Part shown: positions 44,384 to 57,115 of the stretch, in pieces
How the letters are laid out: every line of letters begins with the position of its first letter
How positions within the stretch are numbered: the stretch's first letter is position 1
Origin: Plantago major
Lineage: Eukaryota > Streptophyta > Magnoliopsida > Lamiales > Plantaginaceae
DNA: 64,000 nt
Direction: 5' to 3'
NCBI GenBank assembly: GCA_026545765.1
Contig: CM048839.1
Location: 90,672,914 to 90,736,913, forward strand
Notes under the pieces: generated by a model
Seen by the model: only the letters and a program-made list of their open reading frames with translations
Databases searched by the model: none
What the model was told of the DNA's origin: nothing
Made by a program: the position numbers and the translations under genes

Positions 44384-47337
44384 TGGGCAAATTACATATG
44401 GATCCCTCTTAGATTTCGTAATTACAGATAGGTACCTATTAGTGGAACAATAACATCCAAATATAGTTAGATAAAAATCAATTACATATAAATCATTTAA
44501 TTTGACTTCGACGATTTAAAAGTTCTAAAACCCATTTTTACCCCTCTTCAATTATCAGCTTTTAGAAAATGTCAAACAACATATTTAAAGCTCAAGTCCC
44601 TTGACATAATTACATTCTCAAAATGAAGTCCCTGAAGTTTATAAACATTTTATATTCAGTCCATGCAACTAAAATTTATTTAGAAAAAATATTAAATCTA
44701 ATAAAAATGAATAATGCAATTCAATTATAATTTTCTAAAAAAATTGTGGGCTTAATTGCAAAATCATAAAAATATTTTTAGGCCAAATTGAAAGAAACTG
44801 GAAGTTTCTAATACCCAACAAAATCAATTTTGCCATCCAAGTCCCTGGTACAACCCTAATTCTCAAAATCAAGGATTTCATGTTTTCTAAAATATTCAAT
44901 CCAGTCCCTACTTTTCAAAATCGAATCTAAACTCCAAACAAGATCAAATCATATCCTTCTAAAGATCCAATCTATGTTCTAAACATGTGAAATCCAATAT
45001 AAAAACCTTAAAGCTTCGAATTTAATCATCAAAAGTATTCGAAATCCAAGATTTTTGCTATTCGAATGATCCCTATATCGTGAAACATTGAATCAGAGAC
45101 GATACCCACAGCCATCATCACTCGTTGATTCAACCAAGAGAAGAGAAGAGAAGAGAGAAGAAAGAAATGGCCATCATCATTTGTCAATGAACTGCTGATC
45201 TGAGAACTGAAACCTAAGAGCAACAGGGAGAGAGTAAGCGACCTATAGGGGTGAGCGCGGGCGGATAATGGCGGGTATTTATAAAATATCAACCCAACCC
45301 ACCTACGGCGGGTTATTATTTTTCCAACCCTCGGCGGGTGAAATATTTGTTTAACCCACGGCGGTTCGGGTGATAACAACGACGGGCGGGTTGGCGGGTG
45401 GACATTTACCAAAAATATAAATTTTAAATGTAAAAATAAGCTATAAATTTTCAAGTAGCGAGATTCATAAACAAAGTTCCAAATCCAATTAAACGATCAA
45501 GAGTGGATATCCATAAACACAACACATCACAACAATACAATTATACAAGAATGAAATGGAAGTACTAAGTAGGATATTCTACAAGCATACAAATATCAAG
45601 CAACTCAAAATAGAAAACTAAATCTGCTACTTGGAGTCTACAAGCATCTGGCAACTCAATCCAGCATCCAACAACAAAGCACAACTGCATAATACATCAA
45701 ACATCATTAGCCAATCCAGAAAATGTATACTGCCATCCAAATTCAATCACTAGCTTTGTGGAACAAATACATCATAACAAAGAACCATTAGATACTACTA
45801 ATATAACAAAGCAGTAAATACTACTAACCATAAGACATGAGCTAATTATTCATCCAGCACCTCAACAGATTCTCTTGCTCTTGAACACTCTAGGCCACGA
45901 AACTCTGAAGTTTAAGAGTATAAAACAACACAAAAAATGAAAAAATAGCTAACATCAAGAACACAATTCTGGCAGCATACAAGAAGAAGGAGGAGGATGA
46001 GGAGGAACATGATAAATATGATAAATAATAAACATACTTACCTTCCAACATCTCTGCGTACTTCTCAGCTTCCTCAGTTGGCAAATTACAACAAACGGAT
46101 GACGCAAGCAAATGGATGAATTCTATAGCAAATTACAACAAATGAACAAATTATAGACTGCAGCATATGAAGATTAACATAGATACATTAAAACAGACAC
46201 CAACTTCAGACTAAATGTCCAATTCAGTATATACTCCTCCAATTTGTAGAATAAATTCAAAAATTAACATTGTCTTTGTGATCCTTGGATGTGATCCAGT
46301 GTACACAATTTGTTGTATTCCAGAAAAGCCATCAAATAATAAATGGATTGGAAGAACCCCCGGGACATTTGCAGAAAACCTTCATTCAGTTAAGAAGTTC
46401 TAGTTCTTTAGGTACTAGCTTTATTCTATGTTCTTTATCTATCTATATTAATTAATTGTAGAACGTGGTGAGATACCACTCCCAGGATACTTCGGAATTT
46501 CCTTTGGAGAAGGTATAAAGTGTCGTCGTTGTTTGTTAGAGGAGGTAGTCATTATGCCTGCTACCATTCGCCAGGTAAACTGTTATAAGTACACATGTAT
46601 AGAAGAAAGAAGCACAATTAACAGTTAATACCTGACAACGGAGAAGAGGAGGAAGCGGAGGCGCAGACAAGCAGTGAAGAACTGAAGATGATGCGCAGTG
46701 AAGAACGGAAGAGGAAGAGGCGCAGCCACACAGTGATGGCCGATGGGAGGCGTGAGATGAGATCTGGGAGAGTAAGAAAGGAAGAATGAATTGCATTATA
46801 ACCCTAGCCTATTAAAATGTAAAATATTAATCTATTCTCCCCTATTGTAGTAGGCAGTATTAGTAATTAGCTTAGTTACATATATTGGCGGGTGGGTCGG
46901 GTGGGTGGCGGGTTGCACCCACCCAATCCGTCACCCGCCCGCCAGTGGCGCTAGTTTTTTTTTTAAAAAAAATATTGGCGGAGTCTGGTGATCGGTTTTT
47001 GCACGACGTCGGTTGGGTGGATTTTTGCACTTTACAATGACTTGAGAGGGAGAAGAAGACCGGCGAAAAGCGACATGAGACGGCTGAGTGGTAGAGGAGA
47101 TCCCATGTGACAGAGGGCGAGGGTCAGTAGTAGTTAATTATTTGCTCCTAATTAGTCCCTGAAAAGAATAGTTAGCTTTATAAAGAATGGCGTAAGGACA
47201 TGTTTGTTTGTTGCATAAGTTGGTTTAGCTTATAAGTTGATCAACCAAAAAACAACTTAATGGACTTGAATGTAATTGTTCCAATTAATGGCATGCAGAT
47301 GAGCGAGCCACTAAGAGGTATTTCATGTAATTTTCCC
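44384..47337. mobile_element. Mutator-like TIR element, about 2.95 kb, with an inner insertion
   Basis: The left end GGGCAAATTACATATGG and the complement of the right end, GGGAAAATTACATGAAAT, are inverted repeats that continue with CCTCTTAG in both. TTAATTTA flanks both sides (44376-44383 and 47338-47345). The internal stretch 44760-44960 matches 56290-56460 (AAATTGAAAGA, CTAATTCTCAAAA, CTAAAATATTCAAT), placing both in one family. It lies just upstream of NUP214. Confidence 0.75.
45246..46953. mobile_element. hAT-like GC-rich-ended insertion inside 44384-47337, tentative
   Basis: The left end TAGGGGTGAGCGCGGGCGG and the complement of the right end, TAGCGCCACTGGCGGGCGGG, are related inverted termini. 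Subterminal GGCGGGT/ACCCGCC motifs are repeated at both ends. No matching 8-bp flank was found, so the class is tentative. The interior shows no transposase. Confidence 0.5.
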
Positions 47338-47342
47338 TTAAT

Positions 47343-47618
47343 TTAACCATACACAATATGTATACTCCAACCAAATTTCGCACCTGATTTATACTCATGA
47401 CATAAAATGTTTGGCAATCCAGACGCGTTGGATACGCACATGTCGTCGCTCTCTATCCCAGAGGGTATGGGAAGATGGATAGGTATAGGATTTGGCATTG
47501 ATTCTTGTGGTAATGATTTCAAGGTTATTGACATGCCTGAAGATAGCCAGAGAGAAATCCTTTGCACATAGGCACCGTTTAGCACTAGATTTTCAGCTCC
47601 AGGAGCTTCTTTGATCAT
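47343..47618 (-). other. unidentified 91-aa ORF next to the TIR element
   Basis: Open from ATG at 47618 to a stop at 47343. It contains SLWLSSGMSITLKSLPQES and PIPIHLPIPSGIES. I do not recognise it. It ends within a few bases of the element boundary, so it may be a gene fragment cut by the insertion, or chance. Confidence 0.2.
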
Positions 47619-47619
47619 T

Positions 47620-49080
47620 GACTAATAAAAAACTCGTTACGTGAACGTGCAGCTTCTTGAATCAGCTAGCTGGTTGAGAAGCTGACCAAGTTAGCTTTTT
47701 TAAAAAGAAAATCTCCTTCTTATCTTTTCATTCCACAAATGTTTCTGACCGAAAATTAAATAAAATAGAAAAAAATCAATCGTTATTATAATCGTCTCTT
47801 TTTAATTCATCCATCTTTCTTTGAAATGCACACATGTATACTATACATCCATTACCGACTTTTTTTCTTATTAAGTTAGAATACTCACGAATATTTCTTT
47901 CAACTTCTGATAATTTTTAATGATGTTATTAAAGTAACCGTGAAAAGTACATTGAGTATATATTTGAATAAAATGTGATATACCATTATTTAAAAAATAT
48001 AGACTAATAATACGATGAATTTTTTTTAAATTAAATAAAAATAAAAGTAATGTACTTATATGTCATTTTACAGAATGCCAGCTAGCTTATCAGTTAATTT
48101 GCTAAACAACTACATTAAAATCAATTAAAATCAGTTACCTGATCATCAGATCAGCTGTCGGTTAGTCAATTAGCTATCAGCTAGTTTTGCTAAACATAAC
48201 CCAAATCCCTATATACGGTTCAAGAACCAAATCAAGAATACAAATTATGTATGCTCGGGCTTATTACGCCTCTCCGTCTTCCTCAACAACCACTGTTATT
48301 GGCTTGAATGCACATTTGATTTTAATTGTAAGCATATACATTGTTCAATATCAAATTTGTGTTTTTCAAACGGTTGAAGACTTGAAGTTACCGGCCTTTT
48401 TTATAGTGGGGGTAGTGCGGTATTTCCAATCCCAGACCCCAATTTGTCATGAACGAGTGTCTTGGTGCTTTCCATTATCATTATAATGGTTGGAACTTTG
48501 GGGTCTGGGCTATGGAGTATGGTATCAAGGAGTAGAGGATCAAAATGTTTGCGATAAGTTGTGAGCTACCCGAAAAGGCCTTACCTGCCTTGGGAGAATG
48601 ATATTTTGATGTTTCAAGAACCCGGAGATGACCTCCCTCTGGAGCAAGAGTTTGCCAGTTGGCATCTATTTACTGCATAAAGATTACAAAAGATTACCGT
48701 GTGTGTGGCCAAGATTACCAGGTCCATGAGCATGGTGAGAGATGAACAGAGCTTAGCGAGCTTAAATTGGGTGATTCTGCTACTCTGTTTTCATATATAC
48801 ATTTATGTGCTTTGGAATGCTGTTGAACTGAAGTTGGACTAGTTTGGATGGAATTGGACAAAGATACATTCGATTGGAATTGCTAGTTCACAAAAAAATA
48901 ACAGAAAATTTACCATCTGAGAGAACGTATCTCGTAAAGTATATAAACTGGAAAATCAAGGCTTTCTGTAGTCTAGACCAAAACACAAGCACGGATTCTT
49001 GACAACGTCACATCAAATAATGGAAGATCTATTAATAGAAAATTAGAAATGATTAGCACTTGACTAATGCAAGACTGTGC
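47620..49080. other. intergenic; SRP19 3' UTR at its right side
   Basis: No convincing gene. AT-rich, with scattered short ORFs. Confidence 0.45.
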
Positions 49081-50794
49081 CTATCTTTTCTTCCTTCCGC
49101 CCTTCCCAGATTTTGAAGTACCAGCTGTCGAAGTAGAAGCACCAGATTTGGAAGATGCAGCTGGCTCTGGCTTCTTAGTTCGACCAGGATGACGGGGGAC
49201 TAACTCAGCAACTTGATGCATTAGTTGTTTTCCTGCAGTGTCAGGCCAATAAGAATTTAGAAACCACAATTTGGTATTCTTGTGCACCACAAATAATGAG
49301 TACTACAAGTTAGATGATAGATAAGAAAAAGCCACATCATGGAATTTCATCCGCCTTTTCACCAAGAGAGCAAAAACAAGTCCTCAAAAGAGAACTGGTG
49401 TAGCTAGTGTATACAGCAAAGAGGCAGTGTCTTAAAAGAGGCAACACATCGAGAAAATAACACATATATCATGCAGAAGGAACTTGTGTACTACCAACTA
49501 GTAGATTGCCTAATATTTATAACGCTCTAGTAGTTAAAGCCTTGAAGGTCGAGATATTGTTGGTCAACCAATTAATGTGACTTGTGAAGTATATCAAATA
49601 TTAGGAAATAATCGAGTTAGAGCTGTAGCTATGAGCCTATGATAAGCATCAATCCTTGTGTTTTTAGCAAACACGGATAGGGTGCATATTAATTTTTAGT
49701 CATACTTTACTATTGTGTTAACTTTTAGTGTCACAGCGTATTTGAAAAGTTACATTCAACTTCCCAGTGCAATTTCAACTTTAATAATCAAGCCAACAAA
49801 GATACTATTATTGTTATTTAAAAACCTGCCAGTATATCACAGACAAGATCAACTTGTTTCATTTAAACAAGGGTGTTGCCTTACATGTAAAACTAGAAGA
49901 CACATACAGCTGAGAAGCAGTGAATACCTCAGCTTTCAATGCAGATAATACACAAAAACAAATTCATGTATGATCAAAGTGGTAAAGGGGAAAATACAAG
50001 CCTGGTCAATATGACTGCGACGTGAAAAGGGGGCCTTCTGTACTTTTTTAAAAATTTAAAATGCTAGGTAATAATCAAGATATCATTAATTCCATCTACA
50101 TTAGATAAGTGATCAATATGACTGTGACGTGAAAAGGGCAAAATAATCCTAATTCAACCTCACGTCAATCCTATAGCATTTCTAATATTAAAAAAAAAAA
50201 AAGAATAGTACAATGTAGAACAGGAAAAAATGACCAGAAGAGTAAGACAAAAAAGAATTTTCTAAAATATTCAAGTTCAAGAGAGAGAATCTTCTTTTGT
50301 TATGTTAGTATTACATTCTAAGTACATCATGTGCACACATAAGAAAAAGCACTAGTACATTGTAGCCACGAATTTTTCAGTAGATAAAAGACATAAACTA
50401 GCTCTATCTTTAGTTGACAAAATAAATCATGCGTACTTACGGGTAGATATAGCGGGATTGCAGAGGCCGCCATCATCTCTTTTCAACAACACCCTCACCC
50501 TTCCACGCTGCATAAAATCCCGTGATGTTCTCTCTCTGACATTCATGCAATTAGTAAAATGAGAGGTTATTTAACTCCAATGGAATAGAGCAATTTAAAC
50601 AACAATATAATAAGTACCTCAATTACACACGGAAGCTTTAGGTGTGCACAGCAATCATAAATCTCAGTGCAGGTAGGATTTTCACACGCTTTACTAGCAT
50701 TTATTCTGCGACCTTCAGCTAGGGTTTTCTTTGAGTTGATGTAGATTGGATAAAAGACAATCCATCTTGTAATGTCCTTTACATCAACATCCAT
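49081..50794 (-). CDS. SRP19: signal recognition particle 19-kDa subunit, SRP19 (139 aa)
   Basis: SRP19 binds SRP RNA and prepares it for SRP54, enabling co-translational targeting of proteins to the ER. Coding exons are 50618-50794, 50441-50531 and 49081-49232 (420 nt, in frame, GT-AG borders). The ATG at 50794 gives [11 protein letters not shown], then [19 protein letters not shown] and [14 protein letters not shown], the SRP19 core. Exon 3 gives [16 protein letters not shown] and CNPAIS, and exon 4 gives [17 protein letters not shown] followed by a Ser/Thr/Ala-rich tail ending GKGGRKKR, typical of plant SRP19. At the exon 2/3 join the protein reads IERTSRDF where I remember IDKAYPRDF in Arabidopsis, so it is slightly shorter there. 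A 5' UTR part of exon 2 runs to about 50862. Confidence 0.92.
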
Positions 50795-50862
50795 AACTTC
50801 AGCTCTACCAGGTGGAGGGTGTGAACTGCCCTTCTCTTTTGCTGCTCGATAACTAAACTGGT

Positions 50863-53193
50863 AAATAGTAGCCAATTAATTTTAGTAGAGCGGTTGGAAT
50901 GGCAAACAGCAATTAATGATACAATATTGAACTCAAATGGCCAGATAGAGCCTTGCTAAAGATTATCAAGGCCTGATGTAGAACACTTTTCTTGAGCCAA
51001 GTTGGCTCCGGCTCCAACAATGTCTGCTGTCCAAATTCCTGAGTATCTTAATCAGGACTATCCAATTATGGATGGGACTTGGGAGTTTATGTTACATGCT
51101 TGAATAGTTCTAGGTAACGGGAATGTAACAATCTATGCTACATGCTTGAATTTTATTTACACATTTACTGAAAAAAGAATACCCCATTTCCTGTATCAAT
51201 GTGTCGAACTTAAAATTAGTCTGAATAAACGTGGAGCAAAAACAAAAAACTTCACCCCAACAAGACACAACATTGTGTCAGACAGTCCAACTGTAAGACA
51301 CCCACTTTCAAATTTAGGAATAACTACACCACCACCCACCCAGTGTTAGCTGCATTCCCCCAATTTGGACACACAACTTAAAAAGGAAAAAAAAAAACTT
51401 ACATTAGACAGTATTATCTAAACACACCTTGAATATTAGGAACAACCACACCACCAACCTCAAGTACTAGTAAGTAGTGATTCTCTGTATGTTAAATTTT
51501 GTAATCTGTTCTTTGGGGTAGGTTAATTAAATAGATAGATTGTTTTGTATCAGAAACCATCTTCTTAGCTTCACAAAAAAAAAAAAAAAAAAAAAAAACT
51601 AAACGATTAATTAACTAAAACAGAAAATAGCCCTGGTTTTCAGTCGCACCCTCAATAAACACGTACCTAACCTACCCGACAAGCATTAAGACAAGAGAAA
51701 AAAAAAATTATGCTAGTAATATCGAGAATGATTAACACAACGAATACAAATACTAGACATAATTTTGCTAATAGGAGTCCATGTGCTTGAAGACAACATG
51801 CATCACCTTGGGTTGGGAGAAACATATACTGATATACCCCCATTATCGTACTCATGTATATGTCTCATATAATGAATACAATAGGACATGCTGACCAGAC
51901 AAATGAATACAATAGGACAGGCAAAAATATATGAAGCCTCCCACATATTGAAGCATACAAAACAATCTTTACCATACATCCAAACTGTAGCAGAAAGTAT
52001 GTAAAACTGCTAACCACAATTCTTCAAAATTCCAAAAGCCAGAATGAATAAATAAAGTTCTACTACTCTACTGATTTTACAAGAATTTAACATGAAACAC
52101 CAACATAATAATCATTAACTAGACTTGTACCATATTACTGAATATGCTTCAATCTCCTACTAAATTGGTAAGGCCTTAGTTAACTGGACACAACAAAGTG
52201 TTAAATGCCAGAAATATCTGTAACCAGCTAGGAGATCTTTCCTAAACTTATTTCCATAGGAAATAAAAAATAGTCACAGTATAGACCAAGTTCATGCTCA
52301 GTATGTGATATGTATGCAACTATGCACACTATAAACATGTTAGACAACTTTTTAGAATGTTAGTATTTATTGTGTCTATTAATCGTTATCTACAGTCACT
52401 ACCACTCTTTACTAACCCCCAGATGGTAGAATACGCATTATTGCAAGAAGCAAAGAACTTAGATATAGGTATATTACTATGGCTGAAAACCTGATATAAG
52501 GTACCCGTTACTTCAATGCCATCACCAGATAGGATCTAAAAAATGTGTGCTATTTGTCTACAGCATATCCAAGCACAAAATCACAGTTCCAAGAATAAAT
52601 TTAGACAAAAACTTGTGTTAGGCGGTCTAACAGTCAGGGGAATACACCTTATACTTTGTGGGTGAGTTACAGTTATTCCTACTAGTATTTAAGGCCAGTC
52701 TGAACTTAGATCTTCTAACACAAGTTTTTGTCTAAATTTATATGTATAGGAAGCTTCCCTTATTCCTGTGATTTTGTGTTCTGATTGTCAGTGAAAAACT
52801 CCGATGGGCAACTTGATCAGCTATGTATCGAATTGAGCAAAGGGAAATCTCACTCGATATATAGTGAGATTGTTATGTTCATGTAGCTGGGGTTTTATCA
52901 TCTCATCTTGAAATTCGACCAATGTAAATGTAACTAGGCTATTGTAGAATCAGATTAACCAGCATCTAAACTAAAGTGCACTTCTAGGGAAGAAACTGCA
53001 TCTAAATGCTAGAATGAATCACACTTTTACGCCCATGGCAGGAATGGTGGAGGAATTGATAAACCTGAATCACGAACTAGTAATAGGTATCGACAATCCG
53101 CAAAAATTGGTAAAATCACCTAAAATTTCTTCGCATAGTAAAGATATACGAGCAGTAACGGCGATAAAGGAATTAAAAGGAATTGATTGATAC
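50863..53193 (-). other. SRP19 leader intron (inferred)
   Basis: No ORF of note. It contains an A-run of about 24 at 51575-51598 and the foldback MITE at 52595-52741. Confidence 0.45.
52595..52741. mobile_element. short foldback MITE, 147 bp with 27-bp perfect TIRs
   Basis: 52595-52621 and 52715-52741 are perfect inverted repeats containing TTTAGACAAAAACTTGTG. The core between them is 93 bp. No target duplication beyond TA/AT ambiguity can be set. Confidence 0.85.
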
Positions 53194-53280
53194 CTGGAAC
53201 TCTGGAAGAGAGTTTGAGGAAGATCTTGAAGCCGATTCTGGAGAGGAGGAAGAAGAACTATAGGGTCTATTGAAAAACCC
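53194..53280 (-). promoter_or_regulatory. SRP19 first (non-coding) exon and core promoter region
   Basis: On the minus strand, a CT-rich leader ends TTCCAG/GTATCAATC (donor at 53193-53192). It would splice to TTACCAG/TTTAG at 50862, giving a 2.3-kb leader intron. A TATA-like TTTTATAA lies at about 53297-53306, some 30 bp before the presumed start. Inferred from sequence only. Confidence 0.45.
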
Positions 53281-53980
53281 ACTGTTAATACAAGGGGTTA
53301 TAAAATACTAGTATAAAAATTCTGGAAAGTTTTTTAGCATATTACTAGAGACCCTTTATTTATTAAACATAGTGGAATTGGTCCCATACTTTTATATTTT
53401 TACATAAAATCTTACTTTACTAAGAGCAGGTCTTTAAATAAATTATTTAGAGACGGACCTATGTTGTCAATTAAAACGTCTATGTTTTCAACATTGATGT
53501 TTTTCATATTACAAAATAAATAAATTTTGTTAACAACATAGACATTTTGATTAATAACACAGATAATTTTTCTAAAAACATAGTTCGTTTTTAGTATAAA
53601 ATTCGTTTTCTTTCACTTTCTTGATTTCCTTCTTCATGTTTCTCTCTCTATCTTCCAATCTCTTTCTCTCTCTCTCTAAAACAATCACCCAACCACCACT
53701 AAATCCGTCGGAACTTCGTCGTCCGACCACCAATACTAAATCCGATCAGATATTCGAGAAATTTCATGAAATGATCTACTTTTTATCGGCTTTCGCTTTT
53801 CCGCTTTGTCGACTTTCAAAATTGTTGACGGACTTCAAACTTTCCTATTGTCTTCTCCTTAATCTTCACTACTCAACACACATAAATCATTACCTTCGTT
53901 CCTCGATTTTCGTGTCACTTATGTTTTCCGATTTCGCTTAGTTTTTGTATAAATGGTATACATTTTATTCAAATTATCTA
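53281..53980. other. no gene seen
   Basis: AT-rich. A 106-aa plus-strand ORF at 53621-53941 is Ser/Leu-rich and not recognised. It is probably part of the repeat that follows. Confidence 0.4.
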
Positions 53981-54059
53981 TATTTGTTCAAAGGTTAGTT
54001 TGAATGTATATATGATGTTTCGAATGAGTATCCATGCGTTTTATATGCTTTAATTTAGT

Positions 54060-54830
54060 AATTTTCTATATTTTGGTAAAAATTGTCTAGTTTTTTTGTA
54101 TAAATGTCCTATGTTTTAGTAGAATTGTCTTTGTTGTTCTTTGTTGTTGGTTTATTGTGAAAAGATAGATGTGTTGTATATTGTCTAGTTTTTTCTATAA
54201 ATGGTCTATGTTTTATTAGAAATTGTCTATATTTTTCGTTGTTGATGGTTTAGTTTTTTTGTATAAATTATCTATGTTTTAATATAAATTGTCTAGTTTT
54301 TTGTATAAATGGTCTATGTTTTAGTAGAAATTGTCTATGTTGTTCGTTGTTGCTGGTTTAGGTTTTTTATATAAATTGTATATGTTTTAGTATAAATTGT
54401 CTAGTTTTTTTTTTGTATAAATGGTCTATGTTTTAGAAGAAATTTTCGATGTTGTTCGTTGTTGCTGGTTTAGTTTTTTTTATAAATTGTCTATGTTTTA
54501 CTATAAATTGTCTAGTTTTTTGTATAAATCATCTATGTTTTAGTAGAAATTGTGTATGTTGTTCGTTGTTGCTGATTTAGTTTTTTGTATAAATTGTCTA
54601 TGTTTTACTATAAATTGTGTAGTTTTTTTATAAATGATCTATATTTTAGTAGAAATTGTCTATGTTTTAGTAGAAATTGTCTATGTTGTTCGTTGTTGCT
54701 GGTTTATTTTTTTGTATAAATTTTCTATGTTTTACAATAAATTGTCTATTTTTTTTTTTTTTGAAATGGTCTATGTTTATGTATAAATTGTATATGTTTT
54801 TTTGATATTTTTTTGTATGTATTAGGTTTT
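54060..54830 (+). repeat. degenerate tandem array, about six units of 100-125 bp
   Basis: TTGTTCGTTGTTGCTGGTTT-like anchors recur at about 54133, 54233, 54331, 54451, 54557 and 54684. Between them are repeats of ATAAATTGTCTATGTTTTA and TGTATAAATGGTCTATG. Unit lengths vary, so there is a short (about 24-bp) repeat inside a longer one. AT-rich and non-coding. Confidence 0.85.
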
Positions 54831-55693
54831 CATAAAAAGGGTGGTCGAACAAAGAAATTGATTGGTCACAAAAATTGAGACGTTGTGGAAGAAAGGGTCG
54901 ACGAACAAGTGAAGAGTGTGAAGAAAACTATTTTGTAGATGTATTAAATGTTTTTTAAAAGACATGTATTTTCATAGGTTGTAAATTTTTTATTTTTTTA
55001 TTATTTTGTATATTGAAATTTATTGGTTGACGAATGAAATTGAAGTTCATGTTTATTTTTCTAAATATTGTGTTTTGATTGGATAAATAGGATGTTACTA
55101 ATGTCTGCATGATAAACATAAACAATTTCACGATAAACATAGACAATTTGATGATAAACCTAGATAATTTGATGTAAAAATCAACATTTGTGGATTTGAA
55201 TGAACATTGATGAGCTGAGTAAGTTTTTTAAAAAAAAAATTGCGGGTTGACCCGTGAAAAATCAGATTGTCTAGTTTTTATGGTAAATTGTATATGTTTG
55301 TCTGTTATGGAGGACTTTCGGAACTCTCCAATATGTAGGGGTCTCTCGCAAGACGGACTCTATGTATAATGTTTTAAACATTTCCATTAATGTTTTACGA
55401 GTTGATATTTATATCATTTTTTATGTATATGTATATCACTGATGTTCTTCGTAAAACCTCTAATATTTTCGGATATAATTATAATGTTTGTCCGTCTTTT
55501 TTTTTTGTATTTCCATAAGACCGTTTCTCATGAGACTCACTAATGATTTTATTGATAATATAGTATGTCATTATAAGTTATGTAGAGACCGTCTCTTAAT
55601 ATACTTAGTGTATAAATATTGGGGAGAAATTATCTCCAACCTATATTGGGAGTTGGGACAATAGATCATCCACATTTTTAATTTGCTCGTTAA

Positions 55694-55724
55694 CTAGTTT
55701 CTGACCCGTCGATACTCGACGGGT
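55694..55724 (-). mobile_element. Helitron 3' terminus (minus orientation)
   Basis: On the minus strand, a perfect 9-bp stem (ACCCGTCGA / TCGACGGGT, loop of 3) is followed after seven bases by CTAG and then T. That is the canonical Helitron end. The element body should extend to the right on the plus strand. I could not find its 5' TC end. Confidence 0.6.
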
Positions 55725-56176
55725 ATGGTGAAAATGTAGTAAAACATACTAACAACACAGTCAAGCCCCTTAGGGACAGGAAAGAGAGAATAATAGAAAG
55801 AGGACCAAAGTAGGAATGAGAGAATATGTAAAGAATCCTCGTGGATTAATTTGGACATTTTCATGGGTTTTCAGATGGATCAAAATTTGATAAACCTCGA
55901 CCCACAAAGGCCAACTTAAGATACATACTCATAATTTAGTGTAGGGTATGGATCGGGGTCCAACCAAAATAGTGAATGTGTCGAGACCAATGAAAGTTTT
56001 TTACAAATTTAACTCGATAATCATCTCATTCTTCATTGTAGGCATCATAAAAGTTTAGTCGAACTCGTTGATATCAGTAAAAATCATAGTGACATATGTT
56101 CACAATGTATATTAAAACCGAAATTAAAGTTATGAAACTAAGAAAAAAGAGTAATTTTACAAATTTAACATTTTTA

Positions 56177-57107
56177 GGTTAAATTACATATGGAACCCCT
56201 GTTAGATTCAAATGTTGCAGATGGCTACCCATTAGCTCAACAATAACATCCTAGTCCTGCTCGATAAAAACCAATTACTATTCCTGGGCCAAATTGAAAG
56301 ATATCAGAAGTGCCAACAAAATTCATTTTGCAATCCAAACTCATATAACTCTAATTCTCAAAAGCACGCTTCAAGTTTCTAAAATATTCAATTAAGTCCT
56401 GGTTTTCAAAATTGAATTCAATAAACAACAATTTCAACCAAAATCAAATCCTAGTCTTCACGAACATATAATCGATCACATGACAATCAATTATTCAAAT
56501 AAGACTCTAAATTTGATCTTAAAATTTGAAAAGATTCCAAATTTTGAATTCTTCAAGTTTGATACCCAATTGATTTCACTTGGCTCATCAATATTCAATT
56601 CTCGACGCTTCGGCTGGGTTCATCAATTTCAAATTTTTAAGTCCGCATCGATTCGATTCTTCAATTTTGAATTCTTCAGTGTCCGGCTTCGATTCTCGAC
56701 GCTTATGGGCTTCAATTTTTGGTGTTTCGCTTCATTCTTCATGTTGAACTTCCATTGATGTTTTCCGGATATTTAAGATCTTCTTCGATTGCTATGTTTC
56801 AAATTCTTCATTTTTTTGGGTTGTTGCTTGATTGCTAAGTTTCTGGGTTTGTTTGTTGCTTCTCGATATGGGTTACACCATATTCCGGGATATTGAAGAT
56901 ATTGTTTATATATTACATACTTATTGTTTTATTTTTAATTAAAATGGTGTATTTAGAAACAATTGGTAAGGACATGTTTGGTTTGTAAATAAGATGGTGT
57001 AACTTATAACCGTCAACCCAAAAACAACTAAATAGACCTAAATGTAATTGTTCAACTAATTGGTATCCAAGTGTGAAGGGCATCTGGAGAGGGGGCATAT
57101 ATAATTC
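56177..57107. mobile_element. Mutator-like TIR element, third family member
   Basis: The left end GGTTAAATTACATATGGAAC, continuing ACCCCTGTTAGATTC, resembles the termini of the elements at 38878 and 44384. The right end carries AAATGTAATTGTTC and a GAGAGAATTATATATG complement. Internal blocks match 44760-44960 and 47190-47300. The borders are accurate to about 10 bp; the target duplication is unclear. Confidence 0.65.
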
Positions 57108-57115
57108 TCTCATTT

